Source: Loxodes magnus (taxonomy: Eukaryota; Ciliophora; Karyorelictea; Loxodida; Loxodidae). Taken from it: 64,000 nucleotides of DNA. Made by a program: the position numbers and the translations under genes. The stretch is taken from assembly GCA_946699065.1 (NCBI GenBank), contig CAMPDV010000084.1:434001-498000 (forward strand), given 5' to 3'. This document shows positions 13,971 through 27,059 of this stretch, one piece after another; the stretch's first letter is position 1, and each line of letters begins with the position of its first letter. The notes beneath the pieces are model-generated. The model was not told the DNA's origin. It worked only from the letters and a program-made list of their open reading frames with translations, and ran no database searches.

Positions 13971-16600
13971 ATGGCGATTTTAAAAAGTCCGTATTTCTAA
14001 CCGAAAGAATAATAAAAAACTCCAATAAAGACTTCTTATGAGAGTACAAACTTAAGAACTATATAAATATTTTATTGTTAATTAGTATTTAAACCACTAG
14101 CTTCTATCCTTTAGATGTATAATTCTAATTTAGTAAGTCTCTATTGCATCTTTTGTGTTAATGAAATAAAAGCATTAATGCACAGAGGTAAGTTAGATAA
14201 GTACTTAATTATAAATAAATATGGATGATTTATAAAAATAGAAAAACCAAATTTATGTAGAAATTAAATAAACTAAGCTGCTTATATTCCAGCTTCATCT
14301 ATAAAACCTTGTGATTTACTAGCTTTGCTTTATGTTTGGTGGTATCGAATGATAGTTCTAAGGCAAAAGCTTCAGTAGAAGACCTTAAATTTTAATTGTA
14401 GGTTTAAATTAACTTTCTACATCTTATTTTTTTAATAATTAAGCTGGCTAAATATTGTCTGATGTAAGTTGCCTTTTTGTCAATCAATTGATAAACAGCA
14501 AATCAAGAAATTGAACAAAGTTAGGATTTTATTAAAGGGTTTTAAAAGTAAATCAGTTTTACTTTTAGCTCATCATTATCATAAAACAAATTGGTGGAAT
14601 AATAAAAGAGAAATAGATACTAAAATTGAAATCAAAAGTTTCGAAATGACTGCTAATTAAGTCTTAATAATTTAAATTTAGTACTGGGAAACGTTAAAAG
14701 AATCTCCATAAAGCTATTATAATAAAGCTAGAAATCTTTTATCTTCAATATACATAAATCTTGAAGATAAATATTAAGATTCAAAGACTCAAACAAATGT
14801 AGAGAAAATCCTAGTTTCTTTTTTGTAAAATCTTAGTTAAATCTCTAAATTTAGTCAGTTTATCAAATTAAAAACCGAGCAAATATATTTTAAACTAATT
14901 TGCATTCTTAGATTCAGAGAGTAAATAAATAGACTGAATATCCTAGTTTGATAAAACATGCTTATATAGATTAATTAATTATAAGCTACTTATGAGTATG
15001 AACTCAGACAATAATTAGGAATAAATGAAGAGTAAAGGGATGAATTAATTAATATCCTACTAATTTAATGCTTCTTTTGGTGGAAATATAATAAAGGGTA
15101 GTAGTGGTATTAGTTATCTAGATAAAATATTAGCATTAAAGGGACAATTAATTAGCTTTAATAACTATGTATCTTAAATAAAGGCAAAATGAGTTTAAAT
15201 TTAATTTTTATTTTAGAAAATTCTTGCATTAGCAATATAAAATCAGCATGTTTAAAGTTAAAGAAAAGTCTGATATATATAGTATTAAACTTCATGAAGA
15301 GTTAAATTAAAAGAAATAGACTAAAATAAATAAAGCTTTTATAATTAACAAAATCAGAAGTTAAAAAGATCTCCTATAATCTTTGCACTTCCAAGAGAAT
15401 AATTCTAAATCTTTTTGTCAATAAGTCAGGTGATATATTTAGCTTGATAAAGAAAGTATTTTTAAGGCTTATAGCTTCCTAAATATTCTTTCTAGATGAA
15501 AGAATATTTCAGTTCTAAGAGTATTTATATTTAAGGTCTTTCGCTAAAAAGAATAGAACCTAGTAACGAAAAATTGTAAAAGATGATATAGAATACTTAA
15601 ATTAACCCTAATCTTAATTATTTATTCATATTCAGAAAATTAGTTAACATTCTTTTCTAAAGAATGTAGAAAGAAGTATAGATGTAAATTTGCATTAAGC
15701 ATAGTATAATAGCTTTTCCTAGATTCATACTCTTAAAAAGTATTATATTTCTGAATGCCTGCTTTATATAACTTAATAAGCATTGCTTAATTTCTTCATC
15801 TGTTTCCAAATACTTATATATCCATTCTATATTCATATTATTTCCCTTCTTATTCTAATTTTCTACCTTAAAAGTAATTATCTCATACCAGCTAACTAAT
15901 TAGGATATTACTCAATAAAGTTCTACTATTCCAATGATAATTAGTTTGGAAAGTATAGTTGAAATAATAAGAAAGTAGAAGAAGGAATAAAAACAATAAT
16001 AACGCTTGATTCAATCTTAAATAAAACTGGTTCATGCAAACTGTATATAAATAAGATGAAAACTACAAGATACTAAGGTCAAAGGTTTACGACCAATTAC
16101 CCTTATAGATACAATTATCTAGCAGTTAAGGTATCAGAATATTTGAAGCTATCTAAACTTTGCTTATAAATATTTTAAACTGAATATAGTTCTAGATCTG
16201 ATTATTTCAGAAGTATAAATAATTTCAATGAAAGATATTCTTAAGCTAGATTGCTAATTAAGAGCTAGAAAAGTATTAAAGTTAAAGGAATTATTATAAT
16301 AATCCATATGGCTATATTAAATCAAACTATTAAAGAAAGACAATAATTTATTCCAGCATTATTAGATGCTTATAAATATAGATAATCAATTCTTCAAACT
16401 GTAAGGGAATAAAAATTACTCTAGTTAAATTCTTTTATCATCCTTTGGATATAAGATGTAATTTTAAGATAAATAAGGCTCTTCTTTGTAAAGAAGATAA
16501 ACTTAAATATAAAAGGAGCAAGAAATTTAAAGCACAAGAATCTAATTAAATAATTAAATTATTTGCTATTTTAGCAGCCAAATTTAAATTTTTGTATGTT
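13971..16600 (+). CDS. Possible coding region, membrane/linker protein
   Basis: The frame of the upstream receptor continues past its presumed stop. From ATG 13,971 it reads on to about 16,600 with a few TGA codons. The part from about 14,630 to 14,860 (IQYWETLKESPQ followed by a helical Lys/Asn/Gln run) resembles, from memory, the helical linkers of large ciliate PAS/Tmc-type multi-span proteins, and a hydrophobic block lies near 15,770-15,870. The part 13,971-14,460 looks much less protein-like. Alternatives are a 3' extension of the receptor, with TGA 13,923 and 14,460 as Trp, or noncoding sequence. Ends are not determined. Confidence 0.3.
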
Positions 16601-17322
16601 TCATAAACTAGAACTATTACATAATGATGTTTAAAGGATCCTTCATTAATTTAGAATATTAATTTAAGGTTAGCTTAGATCTCTTCATCTGCTAAATTTT
16701 TTACTTAAATCAAAACTTTAATTAATTCTTCTTTCAGAGGACAATAAAAAACAGAAACTAAACGATTTTTATTATAAAGAATGCTAGTAACTATTTGACT
16801 ATAAAAAGAGCTAGGCAAACTTATTAGTAAAAATGTTCATATCACATTGATATACTTGAATGAGAGCTTAAAGGATTAAATTAAAAGAAGGATTTATCTT
16901 AAATATATATGAGAAAAGGTAAGTAATGCTAAAATATATAAGCATTAAATCAAAATTAGTTCCTAGCACTATTTATCAAGTTTTCATATGAAATCCCTTT
17001 TATTGTATAAAAAATAGAAAAAAGCTGATATTATATTTCTTATTAATGGGATATGAAATGATCAAGATGAGGTTTTTAAGTCTAAAATTACACTAGAAAA
17101 AATAGGAATATTTTAAGTTAGCTTAATAAAAAACTTAGTTAAAACTTAAAATAAAAATGAGCTACCAATTAAGTTATTAAACCAAACTGGAATCTTAGTT
17201 AATTATCTAAGTATATTTAAAATTTTATATTAGGAACTTATTTGATTTTAATAATCTAAATGTATTCAAGTAAATATAGTAGCTTAATCATTTTAATTTT
17301 ATTGAGAGTTAAACTAAAAAAT
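16601..17322. other. A+T-rich stretch, nothing recognised
   Basis: No domain-like translation, repeat or RNA gene seen. The 3' flank of the minus-strand tRNA gene (T6 run at 17,316-17,321) is included. Confidence 0.5.
17316..17321 (-). terminator. Pol III terminator of tRNA-Met
   Basis: Six T on the minus strand directly after the tRNA 3' end, as expected for RNA polymerase III termination. Confidence 0.75.
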
Positions 17323-17393
17323 AGCGAGGAGTAGTTTCGATCTACCGACCTCTGGGTTATGGGCCCAGCGCGCTTCCACTGCGCTACCCCGCT
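17323..17393 (-). tRNA. Initiator tRNA-Met (CAU)
   Basis: The minus strand folds into a full cloverleaf with acceptor stem AGCGGGG/CCUCGCU and anticodon loop CCCAUAA giving CAU. It carries initiator hallmarks known from eukaryotes: an A1:U72 terminal pair, three G:C pairs in the anticodon stem (GGG/CCC) and the T-loop AUCGAAA in place of TTC. No intron and no encoded CCA. A T6 terminator follows. It is the translation-start tRNA. Confidence 0.95.
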
Positions 17394-19302
17394 ATTAAAA
17401 TTATAACTTAAGAGTCTAATAAATACAGAATTTTACAATTTTATCACTTAATGAAAAATATTAGATACAAAGAGTAGCTTTTAGTATATTAATTACATCA
17501 TTTTAACTTATGCTGATTACTATATAGAAAATACTAGCAACCCTTAATTTATTCAACAAAATTGAAAGTTATTAGCATCCTTTTAACCTGATTAGCAGAT
17601 TTATTTCACTCTAATATTAACCACTCAAGTGATTATTCTTTCACAGTCAAAAATAGCTTATAAGGTATGTTTGCTCAAATATATCAGTATTCAATTTAAA
17701 AACTTTGGATATTTAATTTCCTTTAAACTTTAGATTCTATTTTAAAGGATATTGTTCAGTTTAACTATACTTAGTTTTAGATTCCTTTAAAATGGTAGGA
17801 TTTACCCCTATTTGTTGTTAAAGTTTATTTTCCTTCCAATTAATAAGTTATTCAATTATAAAACTATCGAACTTCTAAATTCTCTCCTTTATCCATAAAA
17901 AAATTTAAACTGACAAAAATAAACTCTAATAGGCCTTAATTCCCACACCTTAAGAAATTGAAGTTAAGATTAAATAGATAAACTACAATTATGCAATGAA
18001 AAGCTCGTTCTGCATTTATATAGAAAATAGTTGATCATGACACTTCATTTAGGAACTATGAATATTATCTGCTATACTTATTTATCTTATCATTCAGTTA
18101 GCTTTAACTTTAGTTTCTTATAAGTATTTACTTAGCTATTTACTCCTTTAACTTAAATGATTCTATTTAACTTTTTTCCTTTAATCTTGTGGAAATATTG
18201 CATGAATGGACCTATATTAAGTAAATATGCTAAGGTAAAACTCCAAATCTTGGAATTATATTCATAAATAGTTAAGTCAACTAATGCAAGTAATTCTAGT
18301 TAGCTGTAAAGCTTAAGTTGAAGTCTCATATTACTATCAAAAAGCCTACTCAAATATAGCTTTACTTTTAGATAGTTAATATTAAAGAAAAATTCTAATT
18401 TACTCATTTGGTCTTAATGCAAATTATTCATATCTACAAGTAAAATTAGATAGAATTTCGCTCTGAGATACAATATAAAATATCTATAATTACCTAATTT
18501 ACAATAGACTTTCTTTAACTAAATAAAAGCTAATTTAATACCTAAGGCTTATAAACTCATAGCCAAATATTATAATTTGAGGGATGTTTGAATAGATTAC
18601 TAAGAAAATAACTAAGCTAACCGAAAATTCAAATTTATATAGGAGTAGCTAAGTAGAGATTAAACATAAGCAGAGAGATAGATTAACTAGAAGCATCTAA
18701 TTAAACTAATAAAATAGTTGCATACTTTTTATGGCATAGAAAGATAGAAATTTGATTTTATTTAAGATTTTCATATGAAAAGAAGAAAAAGAGATATAAT
18801 TTTAGCCTATTTAAAATGATATAATACTAGCTATTTTTTAATTATGATGATAACATGGATTTAATCTTAGTTTATTCTTAACTAATAATGAGTTTAAATT
18901 AAAGAAGATGATATATTATGCTAAGAATTTTCAGATTCATATTAGTTTAAAATTACCTGTCTTTTATGATAATTTTGCAGATAAATTATTAAAGAATAAT
19001 TTAAACTTAAAAAGTTAGGAAATCAAATTTATCTATTTAAGATTAACTTAGGAAAAAGGAAAAATAAGACTCGTTATTAGACTTTTAGCTACTTTTAATA
19101 TAACAAAAGCAAGTTCACATTTAAATTTATTTTTTGCTTAAATCAAATATTGCTTACCATATTTATACCAATTGATATAATAAAATCCACATTTTTGTTT
19201 ATTTCTTATACTTTATATCCTATTATTCTTATAAATATTTGATAAAGCTTAACTAAAATCATTTAACTATTTGTTTATAGGAGCAACTTAAAACAAATTA
19301 AT
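17394..19302. other. A+T-rich intergenic stretch, nothing recognised
   Basis: Between the tRNA gene and the 3' end of the REJ-GPS gene. I see only low-complexity A+T-rich sequence and no convincing coding or RNA feature. Confidence 0.5.
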
Positions 19303-22300
19303 TCATATTATTATAGTTTGGCTAATGAACTGTAGAAATATAATAATATAGAGTATATAGCTTTTATTATTTAATCTTCCAATATTAACTAAAATAAAAT
19401 ATTTAGCAGAGTTAAGAGACTCTCATTTTTCACTTTCAACATCCTTAAATGTAATATCCTTCTCTTCATTTTGCTCTTAAGTTTAATTGTTTTTATTCGC
19501 AGATTAATTGATTATACTCTCACTTTTCGACTAAATTTCTTGACTCAAAATTTGAGTTATTTTTATTTAACGAGCTGTTTGTGCTTTGAATGCAGTAGTT
19601 TCCATCTGTTTTTAGCTCTAAAAGAAAAAAGGCTTTTAGAATTTCGCATCTATAATTTCAGTTTTTTCAGGATTGGTAAAAGTTAATTACATAGGATCGA
19701 TTTTCTCTGAAAATATCTTAGATGGAGGACTAAAAGCTTCTTCAATCATCTAAGCTATTTTATTATCTTTTAGGAATTTGATATTTTGAACGTTAGCTTG
19801 TCTCGTGATCTATATATCAGTTTCTACACTATCCCTATCAGTTGTTCTCAGAGTTTAATTAGGAACTTTTTTAACTTAGAAAGAGATATTGTCATTGATT
19901 TGAACGTGAATTTAGCCATTACTTATAAATTTGTTATTTTACTCATTGCTTGGACTTGTTGCGTCTGAGTTAAACTAGTCAGAGTTAATTACTGGTGTTA
20001 TGGCTAGAAATTAATGGGGTTTGATTCTTTCATTATTAGAGTAAAAGATTTTACTCTAGCAAAAGAGTACCAGTAAGAAGACTATCAAAGGATCGTAGAC
20101 TAAATAATAAAACAAAAAGCTTATGAAGAAGCATATTAGCCAGGGAAAAATCTCTTCAGTATTAAAAAATGCACATCCATATGAAACTACTACCAAGCAT
20201 ACGATAACATAAATAAGAACTAAAGCTTAATGAATCTTGAAAAATATGTGAAGAATAATCAAAATTGTTAATTTTCAGAAGGATGCTAATAAGCCTATTA
20301 TAAAGGCTATTCCAAAATTATTTCCGTTGAATCTACCTTAGCTTTAAGAATCGGAGGATACTATTAAATTTATAAGCAAAATTGCTAAGGCTATAGTGAA
20401 GTCTAAATATAGGATTGTGGTTCTCCTAAGTGATTAAGTTTTTAAATTAATTCATGGGCCTGACAATGAGGCATAGGATACGCATAACTGGATTTTAGGT
20501 AAGTTTGTAGGATTGTTATAATTTATATTCTATTCGCTTTCTGAGGTTTTATTGCACTAAAATCTTTATTGGATAATTCTTAAAAGGATATATATTAAGC
20601 ACAAGGCAACAAAGAAATATGAAGGTGCTGACTATTTAATTTTATTCGTCGAGTTATTTTTAACTTCTAAATTATCTTCACGTTCTTCTTCCTAAATTTA
20701 TTCGTTATTCTAATTTTCTTCTTCTATCTCCCCTTCTTATGTTTCGTTCTTTTAATCTCACATAATAATTTGATTAATTCTCACAAGGCCAGATTAATTA
20801 CATTTGCATCAGTGATAATTTGGCAAATCAGATGGCTCTATAATACACTTGGTTCCATTATCTCATAGCAATTGATTCTGATCCCACATCTAGCAAAACA
20901 AAAGATCAGTGCTGTTTAATAAATCGAAATTAAGTAAATAATCCACTTGAATTGCTACTTATTAAGGAGGGATATTTTATGTAATTAGACCACTTTTATC
21001 TTTTAAGCATGTTTCATATATTACAGAATCCACATAAGTTTGGTCAGCTATGTCATTTAAATCGAAAGGATTATTATTATAATATGAAAATATTTTAACA
21101 AAGCAACCTTTTGAGTTTTCAGTGAAATTAGTGATAGAAAAATCTAAATGATGCTACTATCATTATTCATACTTATCACTTATATGATCACTTATCTGTA
21201 TTTCAAAAAAGAAATCATTTAGGTCCCAGAGTTCTATTGATAAAAATTGAATAGACTTTCCTTAAGCATACAACAGTTCTAGTTTATTTAAGATCTATCA
21301 AATAGAAATATTAGTCTGATCATATTGAAAGTTGTTTATACTAGTGAGGTTATTATGATCCAAATATACTTTTTAATCATTAGAGGGTTTTTATACTTTT
21401 ATACTGAACATTTGTTTTACTATTTAGGTAGACTATTGCATTTATAAATAGTTAAGTGGATAGTTTCCTTGGTTGAGGCATTGATAAAAACTATCAATAT
21501 AGTTCTGTAAATTCTAATAAGATACACTGAATCTTATTTCATAAAAGCTAGAAACTGCTATTTAAAACATTTCCCTATTTTCAATGCTATTGGATAAATA
21601 CCAAAGGTATTAACCCATTTGTTAAGAAATTAGCTTTTATGTACTGTTGCCAATTTCTAAAGCTATGCTATGCATGAAATTCTAAGCTTCTATTCCTGAA
21701 ATAAATTTTCAATTTTGCAGTTTTTATATTTCTAAAGATATGTTCAGAAGTTTTTTCGTAATACTTATATCAAACCATGACTTGGTCGTCGCATTAAATT
21801 AGTCATAAATCACAACTCCAACTGTCAAATTCTATAGCTCACTACATTTGATATAAGGTAACTTAAGTTTCTTCTCTTGTCTATCATCTTTTTAACTTAA
21901 AGGATATTCTACTGAATATTAATCTAAATAAATGAATTAGTAGCTCAAAGGTAAAAACTCTTCTATATCATAATCATCTTCGCTCTTTAGATTAAATACT
22001 GTATCCCAAGCATTTCCATTTTATGGCTCTACGTAGAAATTGCCAGCTTGTGGCTGTCTATTGATATATATCTCTTTATAGCTTCTATATCTATTTTCAG
22101 CGTCCTAAACTTCTATCATAAATGTGTAGTAATTTCCTTAATAGAGCTATGTAGCATTTATTTATATCATCAGAGTAGTAGCAAAGAAGCTAGCTGATTA
22201 TCATATATCTCCTGGACTTTATGTCCAAGATACTGACTAAATTTCTAAGCTAGGATCTAGAACAATTGCTTACATTGTAAAGCTTTCCTAAGGATTCACT

Positions 22301-22710
22301 ATATTGAACTCATATTCTTACAAATATATTTATATAGGAGAAGATAAGCTTTAAGTTATATTTAAAATAACTGTATCTTATGCGGCTCTTTTATTAGAAG
22401 TTGAAGCTCTAACTGTTAGTTCTAATAAGCTTCCAACTGGAAATCAGTCTCCTTATAAGATTATTTAAGAAGTAGAATAATTACACTTTTTTTCAAGGGC
22501 ATCTATCTGGTAATCAATTTTCTAGTAATTAGAAACGATAATTTCACATGATCATTAATAGTTAACTTGCTAGCCAAGAGAATCAATAACCAGAGTATTT
22601 AGTGTCAAGTTATCTGGGGGTACTAGATCTCTATGTTCATCTCCAGAAATAAAAACTTTTAGTTAGGAAGCTAATGAAACCGATATTCATAATATCAAAA
22701 CTTCTTTCAT
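19303..22710 (-). CDS. REJ-GPS multi-span surface protein
   Basis: One uninterrupted 1,136-codon frame on the minus strand, ATG 22,708-22,710 to TGA 19,303-19,305. Residues 1-16 form a signal peptide (MKEVLILWISVSLASQ). Residues about 120-310 match the REJ pattern: SVSW, an NATQLYQGNYYTF strand, IYINRQPQAGNFYVEPQNG and a Leu-Pro followed by Tyr-Gln-Phe. Residues about 600-640 carry a GPS motif: CQMWD, W, C, then the HWCKCNQSGLV end. About five or six hydrophobic spans follow (residues about 695-900) and a polar, Gln/Ser-rich cytoplasmic tail of about 230 residues. REJ plus GPS is the polycystin-1/sperm egg-jelly receptor architecture, where the GPS is an autoproteolytic site in a GAIN fold. 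This suggests a cell-surface adhesion or mating receptor. An inverted, degraded paralogue lies at 45.9-47.9 kb. Confidence 0.85.
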
Positions 22711-22980
22711 TTTATAAATTTATTTATCTTTTAATTATTTTAATTTGAGTATAGCTTAGATTAGCATTTTTTTAAAACTACTCTCACAATCCTAAGAAAG
22801 GGATTTTAGCTTTTTTCAGTTTAGATACCTGAGTTGAGATATAAAGTTTTTAAAATTTTCTTTGGAAACCAAAAAAGAAATATTTTGTTGGAAAAGTAAA
22901 ATGAAAAATGTAGATATATCTTTGAAATAAAAGAGTAAGCACACTTTAAATGGGTCAAATTATATTAAATTAAATGAAAA

Positions 22981-23000
22981 GATAAGATAAGATAAGATAA
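22981..23000 (+). repeat. (GATAA)4 microsatellite
   Basis: Four perfect tandem copies of GATAA. It lies about 270 bases upstream of the start codon of the REJ-GPS gene. No function is implied. Confidence 0.9.
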
Positions 23001-25600
23001 GGCAAATTAAATTGCTTGACTACCTAAAATTAATTAAAGTATTATCCTGAGAGTTAGTTAGAACTTTGTCTCTAAAGAAAAAGAGTTAAAATAATATTTT
23101 AAAACTAAAAGCTTGAGTCCTATTTATTAAAACAGCGTATTGTTTAGCAGGCTTAATTAAATTTGAAACTTCTTAGATATTTTAGACTTAATCTTTAATT
23201 TATGCTATTAACATTTAAAAGAAAGAGATAGTAGTTATATTTGAACTATTATTATTTAAATAATCAGATTTTGAATTTGTAGTTTAGTAGGAAGGAATAA
23301 TTAAATCATTTAACTTATCTGATATTCTTATAATTGAATCAACTTAAGCGATTACATTATGCCTTTTTTGACTAGTTTGAAATAATAATTATAGAAGGTT
23401 TCTTAAATACCTTTAGTCATAATCTTAATCATTTTAAGTAGAAAATACTTTATTTTAATAGCAATTGAGTATATTAGTAGCATTATGATAAAATAAGCTT
23501 CTAATTTATTCTTTAGCTATTTCATTATCCAGAAAGACTTCTATCTTCTTTGCTTCTTTTTTAAACTTTATGTATTAAACTATTAATTGGAGGAATTAGT
23601 ATCATAGATTTTTATCTTTCGTATATTTTGTATTATTAAACAAGTAAAAATGGACTTAAACTATAATCCAAATAAAAATTTTAATATCCTTTGGTTATGA
23701 ATTAGCATAATATATTAGCTATTTGTATAATACCTTGAATACCTTAATTAATTTATTTAGGAATTATTCATTTATAAGCAGTATGCTTATAAAGAAAGTA
23801 AGCTGATTGTTTCTATTATTTTAGAATATAGCTTCAAATGAAACTTCTTAATCATACTTAAAATTAAAATATTGCTATATAAAACTCTAATATTCATATA
23901 TTTCTTTCACCAAATTTTTTAGATAATATAAGAAGGAGATACAAGATACCTCGCTTAAAGATACTTGCTTAGTAGACTTAATTAATTAATAAGTGTAGAT
24001 ATATCTAATAAATCTTAAATTAAATCATTTAAACTACCCTCCCTTTATATTAATTATCTGATTAAAAACTTAAATTTCACTTATTACAGATATTTTAAAT
24101 CTGACAGAGGTAGTTCTTTACTCATTATACTCAATTATTTCAATTATTTAATTACTAAAATCTCTAATAATTCTATTAAAAATGCCTATTCCTTTTTATT
24201 TTTAAAAGCTAGCAAGTAAAAAATATTAGATTAACGAAGTTTAAAAGTATGTAGGGTAATTAAATTAAGAAATTTCCTCTATATAAAGGATTCTACTACA
24301 ATGTCTATTTATTATTACTTTCTTACTATAGAAATAAGCTAATATTTCTAAATTTTAATATTCTCCTTTCTATAGTTCAATTTACCTCTATTATAAATAA
24401 CTTTCTAAATACCTTCTATGAAAGTCTGGTTGCGGTTAAAAGCGAAATTAATCTTTTTATTCAAATATGTTACGAAAGACATTAATGAAATGTAGAATCA
24501 GAAGGAGTGAGTAAAAAATAAGGCATATTAAGAAATTAAGAAATGAAGAAAATATCCCAAGCATTATGGTAACCAAAGAGAGAAAGAGCTATTACATAAG
24601 TAAAACTAAGGTTATTGCTATATATTTATTTTATTTAATTCGAATGTAATTATTACTATGCTGATTATTAAGCTAATTTTAATTATAGATTCATAAATCT
24701 AGCTAGATTATACAAATTAAAGTAAAGGAATTTTTTGTTAGTATTAAAGTAAAAGCAACTTTAAAGCTGTAGAGTCTTTTATTCTTATGATTCTTCGAAT
24801 TAATAATAACTAATTAAAAAAGATTTTAGATGATAAATTAAATATACCTAACAATTAACTTTTAAGAAATAAAGTTTTAATAAATCAGCAAGGATAATTA
24901 GGCAATAGTTAAAAAAGACATTTGAGCAACATGTAAGATACATATCTTAAAATATATAGGTAGAAAGTTTGACTATAAATTGGATTATAAAAATAGTAAA
25001 TAGATGAATAATTTTCTATAATTTAGTTAAATAAAATAATTAAACTAGCAATGCTTTATAATTTATTTCTTGTTCTATTGATTGCTTCATTAATTTAATA
25101 TTGCATTAAATCATTTTATTTTAGTAAAATCTTTGAAATTAGATTGAGATAAAATAAACATTATGGCTATTAGATTAAATGCAGAAATAAATTTCATCAA
25201 TTAAGTTTTACTATATTCGAGAAATATTTTTAATGATTATATAAGCTCTTTTTTCGTTTTAAGGTTTTCATCAGAGTAGTTAAATAGCTATTTATATATC
25301 CAGTAGGAATTCTTTTAATTTTTATACAATCCCTTTTAATTAATATTTGCCTTTAGCATGCTTAAACTTATGTGATATTACAATTTATATAAAAGTAACG
25401 ATATTTGAGATTATTCTATGAAATTTGGAGTAACTTAATTATATGCGTTTAAAAGATTTTAGATAGAGTATATACTTATAAGTAGCCTGTCTAGCTAGTT
25501 TTAATTAGAGGAATTTATTACTTAGGTTAAGAAGTTATGATATTAGACCTCTTTAGATAGTAACTATAAAGTTACTGAGGAATAAAGCCTATTTATTTAT

Positions 25601-25641
25601 CTGTGTAGCAAAACGCGTCTTTCAACGCGTAGATCTCACAG
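25601..25641 (-). repeat. Isolated retroelement-tail-like hairpin
   Basis: On the minus strand CTGTG and CACAG enclose an inner stem built from ACGCG/CGCGT, and the 3' arm reads TTTTGCTACACAGAT followed by AAATAAATA. The TGCTAC bulge and the A/T-rich tail resemble the 3' ends of the LINE and SINE copies further right (GTGCTACGCGCTC). It may be a severely 5'-truncated copy; no body is visible. Confidence 0.4.
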
Positions 25642-26441
25642 ACATCTTTATAAATTATTATAATTATGAAAGCATTTGAACTATTTAAATCAAATTAAAC
25701 TAAATAGGCTAAATAAGCTTAATCAATTAAATTATTGGATTTAAAATGTTGTCACCATATTATATAGATAAAATTGCTTAATATTTCTTTCTCAATTCTC
25801 TCCTTAATTTAATGCAAATATAAGGATATTTCTTCCATGCAATCTTCTTTTATATCCATAATTTAAATTATTTTTAAAATCAGCTTTAATTGAAATTGTT
25901 TCGCTCTTAGGATATTTAATTAAAGTCATCATTTAATGGGAAATTTATAAGAAAGATACTTTAAGCTATAAATAAAAGACTAGCAACTTAAGTCATTAAG
26001 ATTCTAATATTCTGATGGATAATTGTTTAAAATATGATTATAAGTATATTTAGCTCATTCAAATTTGATAGTGCTTTTTTAATAGTAGTTTAGTTATTGT
26101 ATTAATAAAATCCTAAATAAAAGTACTTTATTCTTGTTTTGAGACATTTGTAGAACTATTAATTTTTAATAAATATACCAAAAATATAAAAACTAAGATG
26201 TTGCTTTAAGGTATATCTAATTAATAAATGCTTAAATTAAAATATTAAAGAATAATTAAGAAAATACCTTTACTTTATAGAATGCTATAAATAGCTAGAT
26301 TTTATTTATAGAGATTGATTATATAATTAAATAGAGATATAAATAAGCTTAAGCTATAAAAGCTAATTTTTATATTTAAGTAAGATTATTATTTATCTAT
26401 TTTATTTTTGCTATTTAAGCTTTTAGTTTAAGTTACTTTAA

Positions 26442-26520
26442 GACAGCGTGGCCGAGTGGTCTAAGGCGCTAGCTTTAGGCGCTAGTCTTTCGGGGCGTGG
26501 GTTCAAATCCCACCGCTGTC
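26442..26520 (+). tRNA. tRNA-Leu (UAG)
   Basis: Complete class II tRNA: acceptor GACAGCG/CGCTGTC, D arm with GCC...GGC, anticodon stem CTAGC/GCTAG with loop TTTAGGC giving UAG, a long variable arm (TCTTTCGGGGCG), and T arm GGTTCAAATCC that also serves as B box. No intron. A T5 run at 26,522-26,526 is the Pol III terminator. The tRNA reads CUN leucine codons and is unrelated to the reassigned stop codons despite its UAG anticodon. Confidence 0.95.
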
Positions 26521-26521
26521 A

Positions 26522-26526
26522 TTTTT
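26522..26526 (+). terminator. Pol III terminator of tRNA-Leu
   Basis: Five T starting two bases after the tRNA 3' end. Confidence 0.7.
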
Positions 26527-27050
26527 ATGATTTATTATTTAAGAATAAAATGATTTTTAATAGTTATCAAAGCGTAGTACTAATATAGTTTATTTAGTTT
26601 AATTTAAATCAATAATAATTATATCATTTAAAAATATCTACTAAGAAATAATCCAGAAACAACTAACAGGATATGACTAATAAAACTTAATAATTTAAAT
26701 TTAGTCCCTTGAGGTAGCAAATAAATAATTCTAAGACTTAAGTTAACGAATCAATTCTTTAACTTATACTATACAACAACTATAAAATGAGAGCCGATTA
26801 TTAAAAACGGAAGTTAACACTAAGGCTTCAATGTCGCAAGTTAATTAAGAATGAAAAAAACGGAATAAAAATAGAAGAAATTAATAAGCTTAACAATTAT
26901 GTAAAACTATTTCCCATCACAATCCTAATAATGATCCTATGGCAGATAAAGAACAAAGTGGAGAAGCTCTTTCGAATTGGAAAAAATTTAATTGATTTGT
27001 GCTTGTATTACACTATTTTAAAATTCTAATTTATATTAATTTTTAAAAAA
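26527..27050. other. Intergenic stretch, nothing recognised
   Basis: A+T-rich, slightly less so around 26,780-26,860. No recognisable gene or RNA. Confidence 0.45.
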
Positions 27051-27059
27051 AGATGTAGA

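Larger units (their letters stand above)
22711..26441. other. A+T-rich stretch with a possible minus-strand ORF
   Basis: No firm gene. On the minus strand an ATG at 24,480-24,482 opens a frame (MSFVTYLNKKINFAFNRN at its start) that remains protein-like to about 23,700 (contains SIMSKELPLSDLKYLQQ), after which two frames are equally plausible. I cannot assign a family, and the composition is close to that of random A+T-rich DNA. The stretch also contains a (GATAA)4 tract and an isolated hairpin, listed separately. Confidence 0.3.

Noticed and set aside
19786..19968. Plus-strand ORFs at 19.5-20.0 kb
   Set aside because: They are shadows of the minus-strand REJ-GPS tail.
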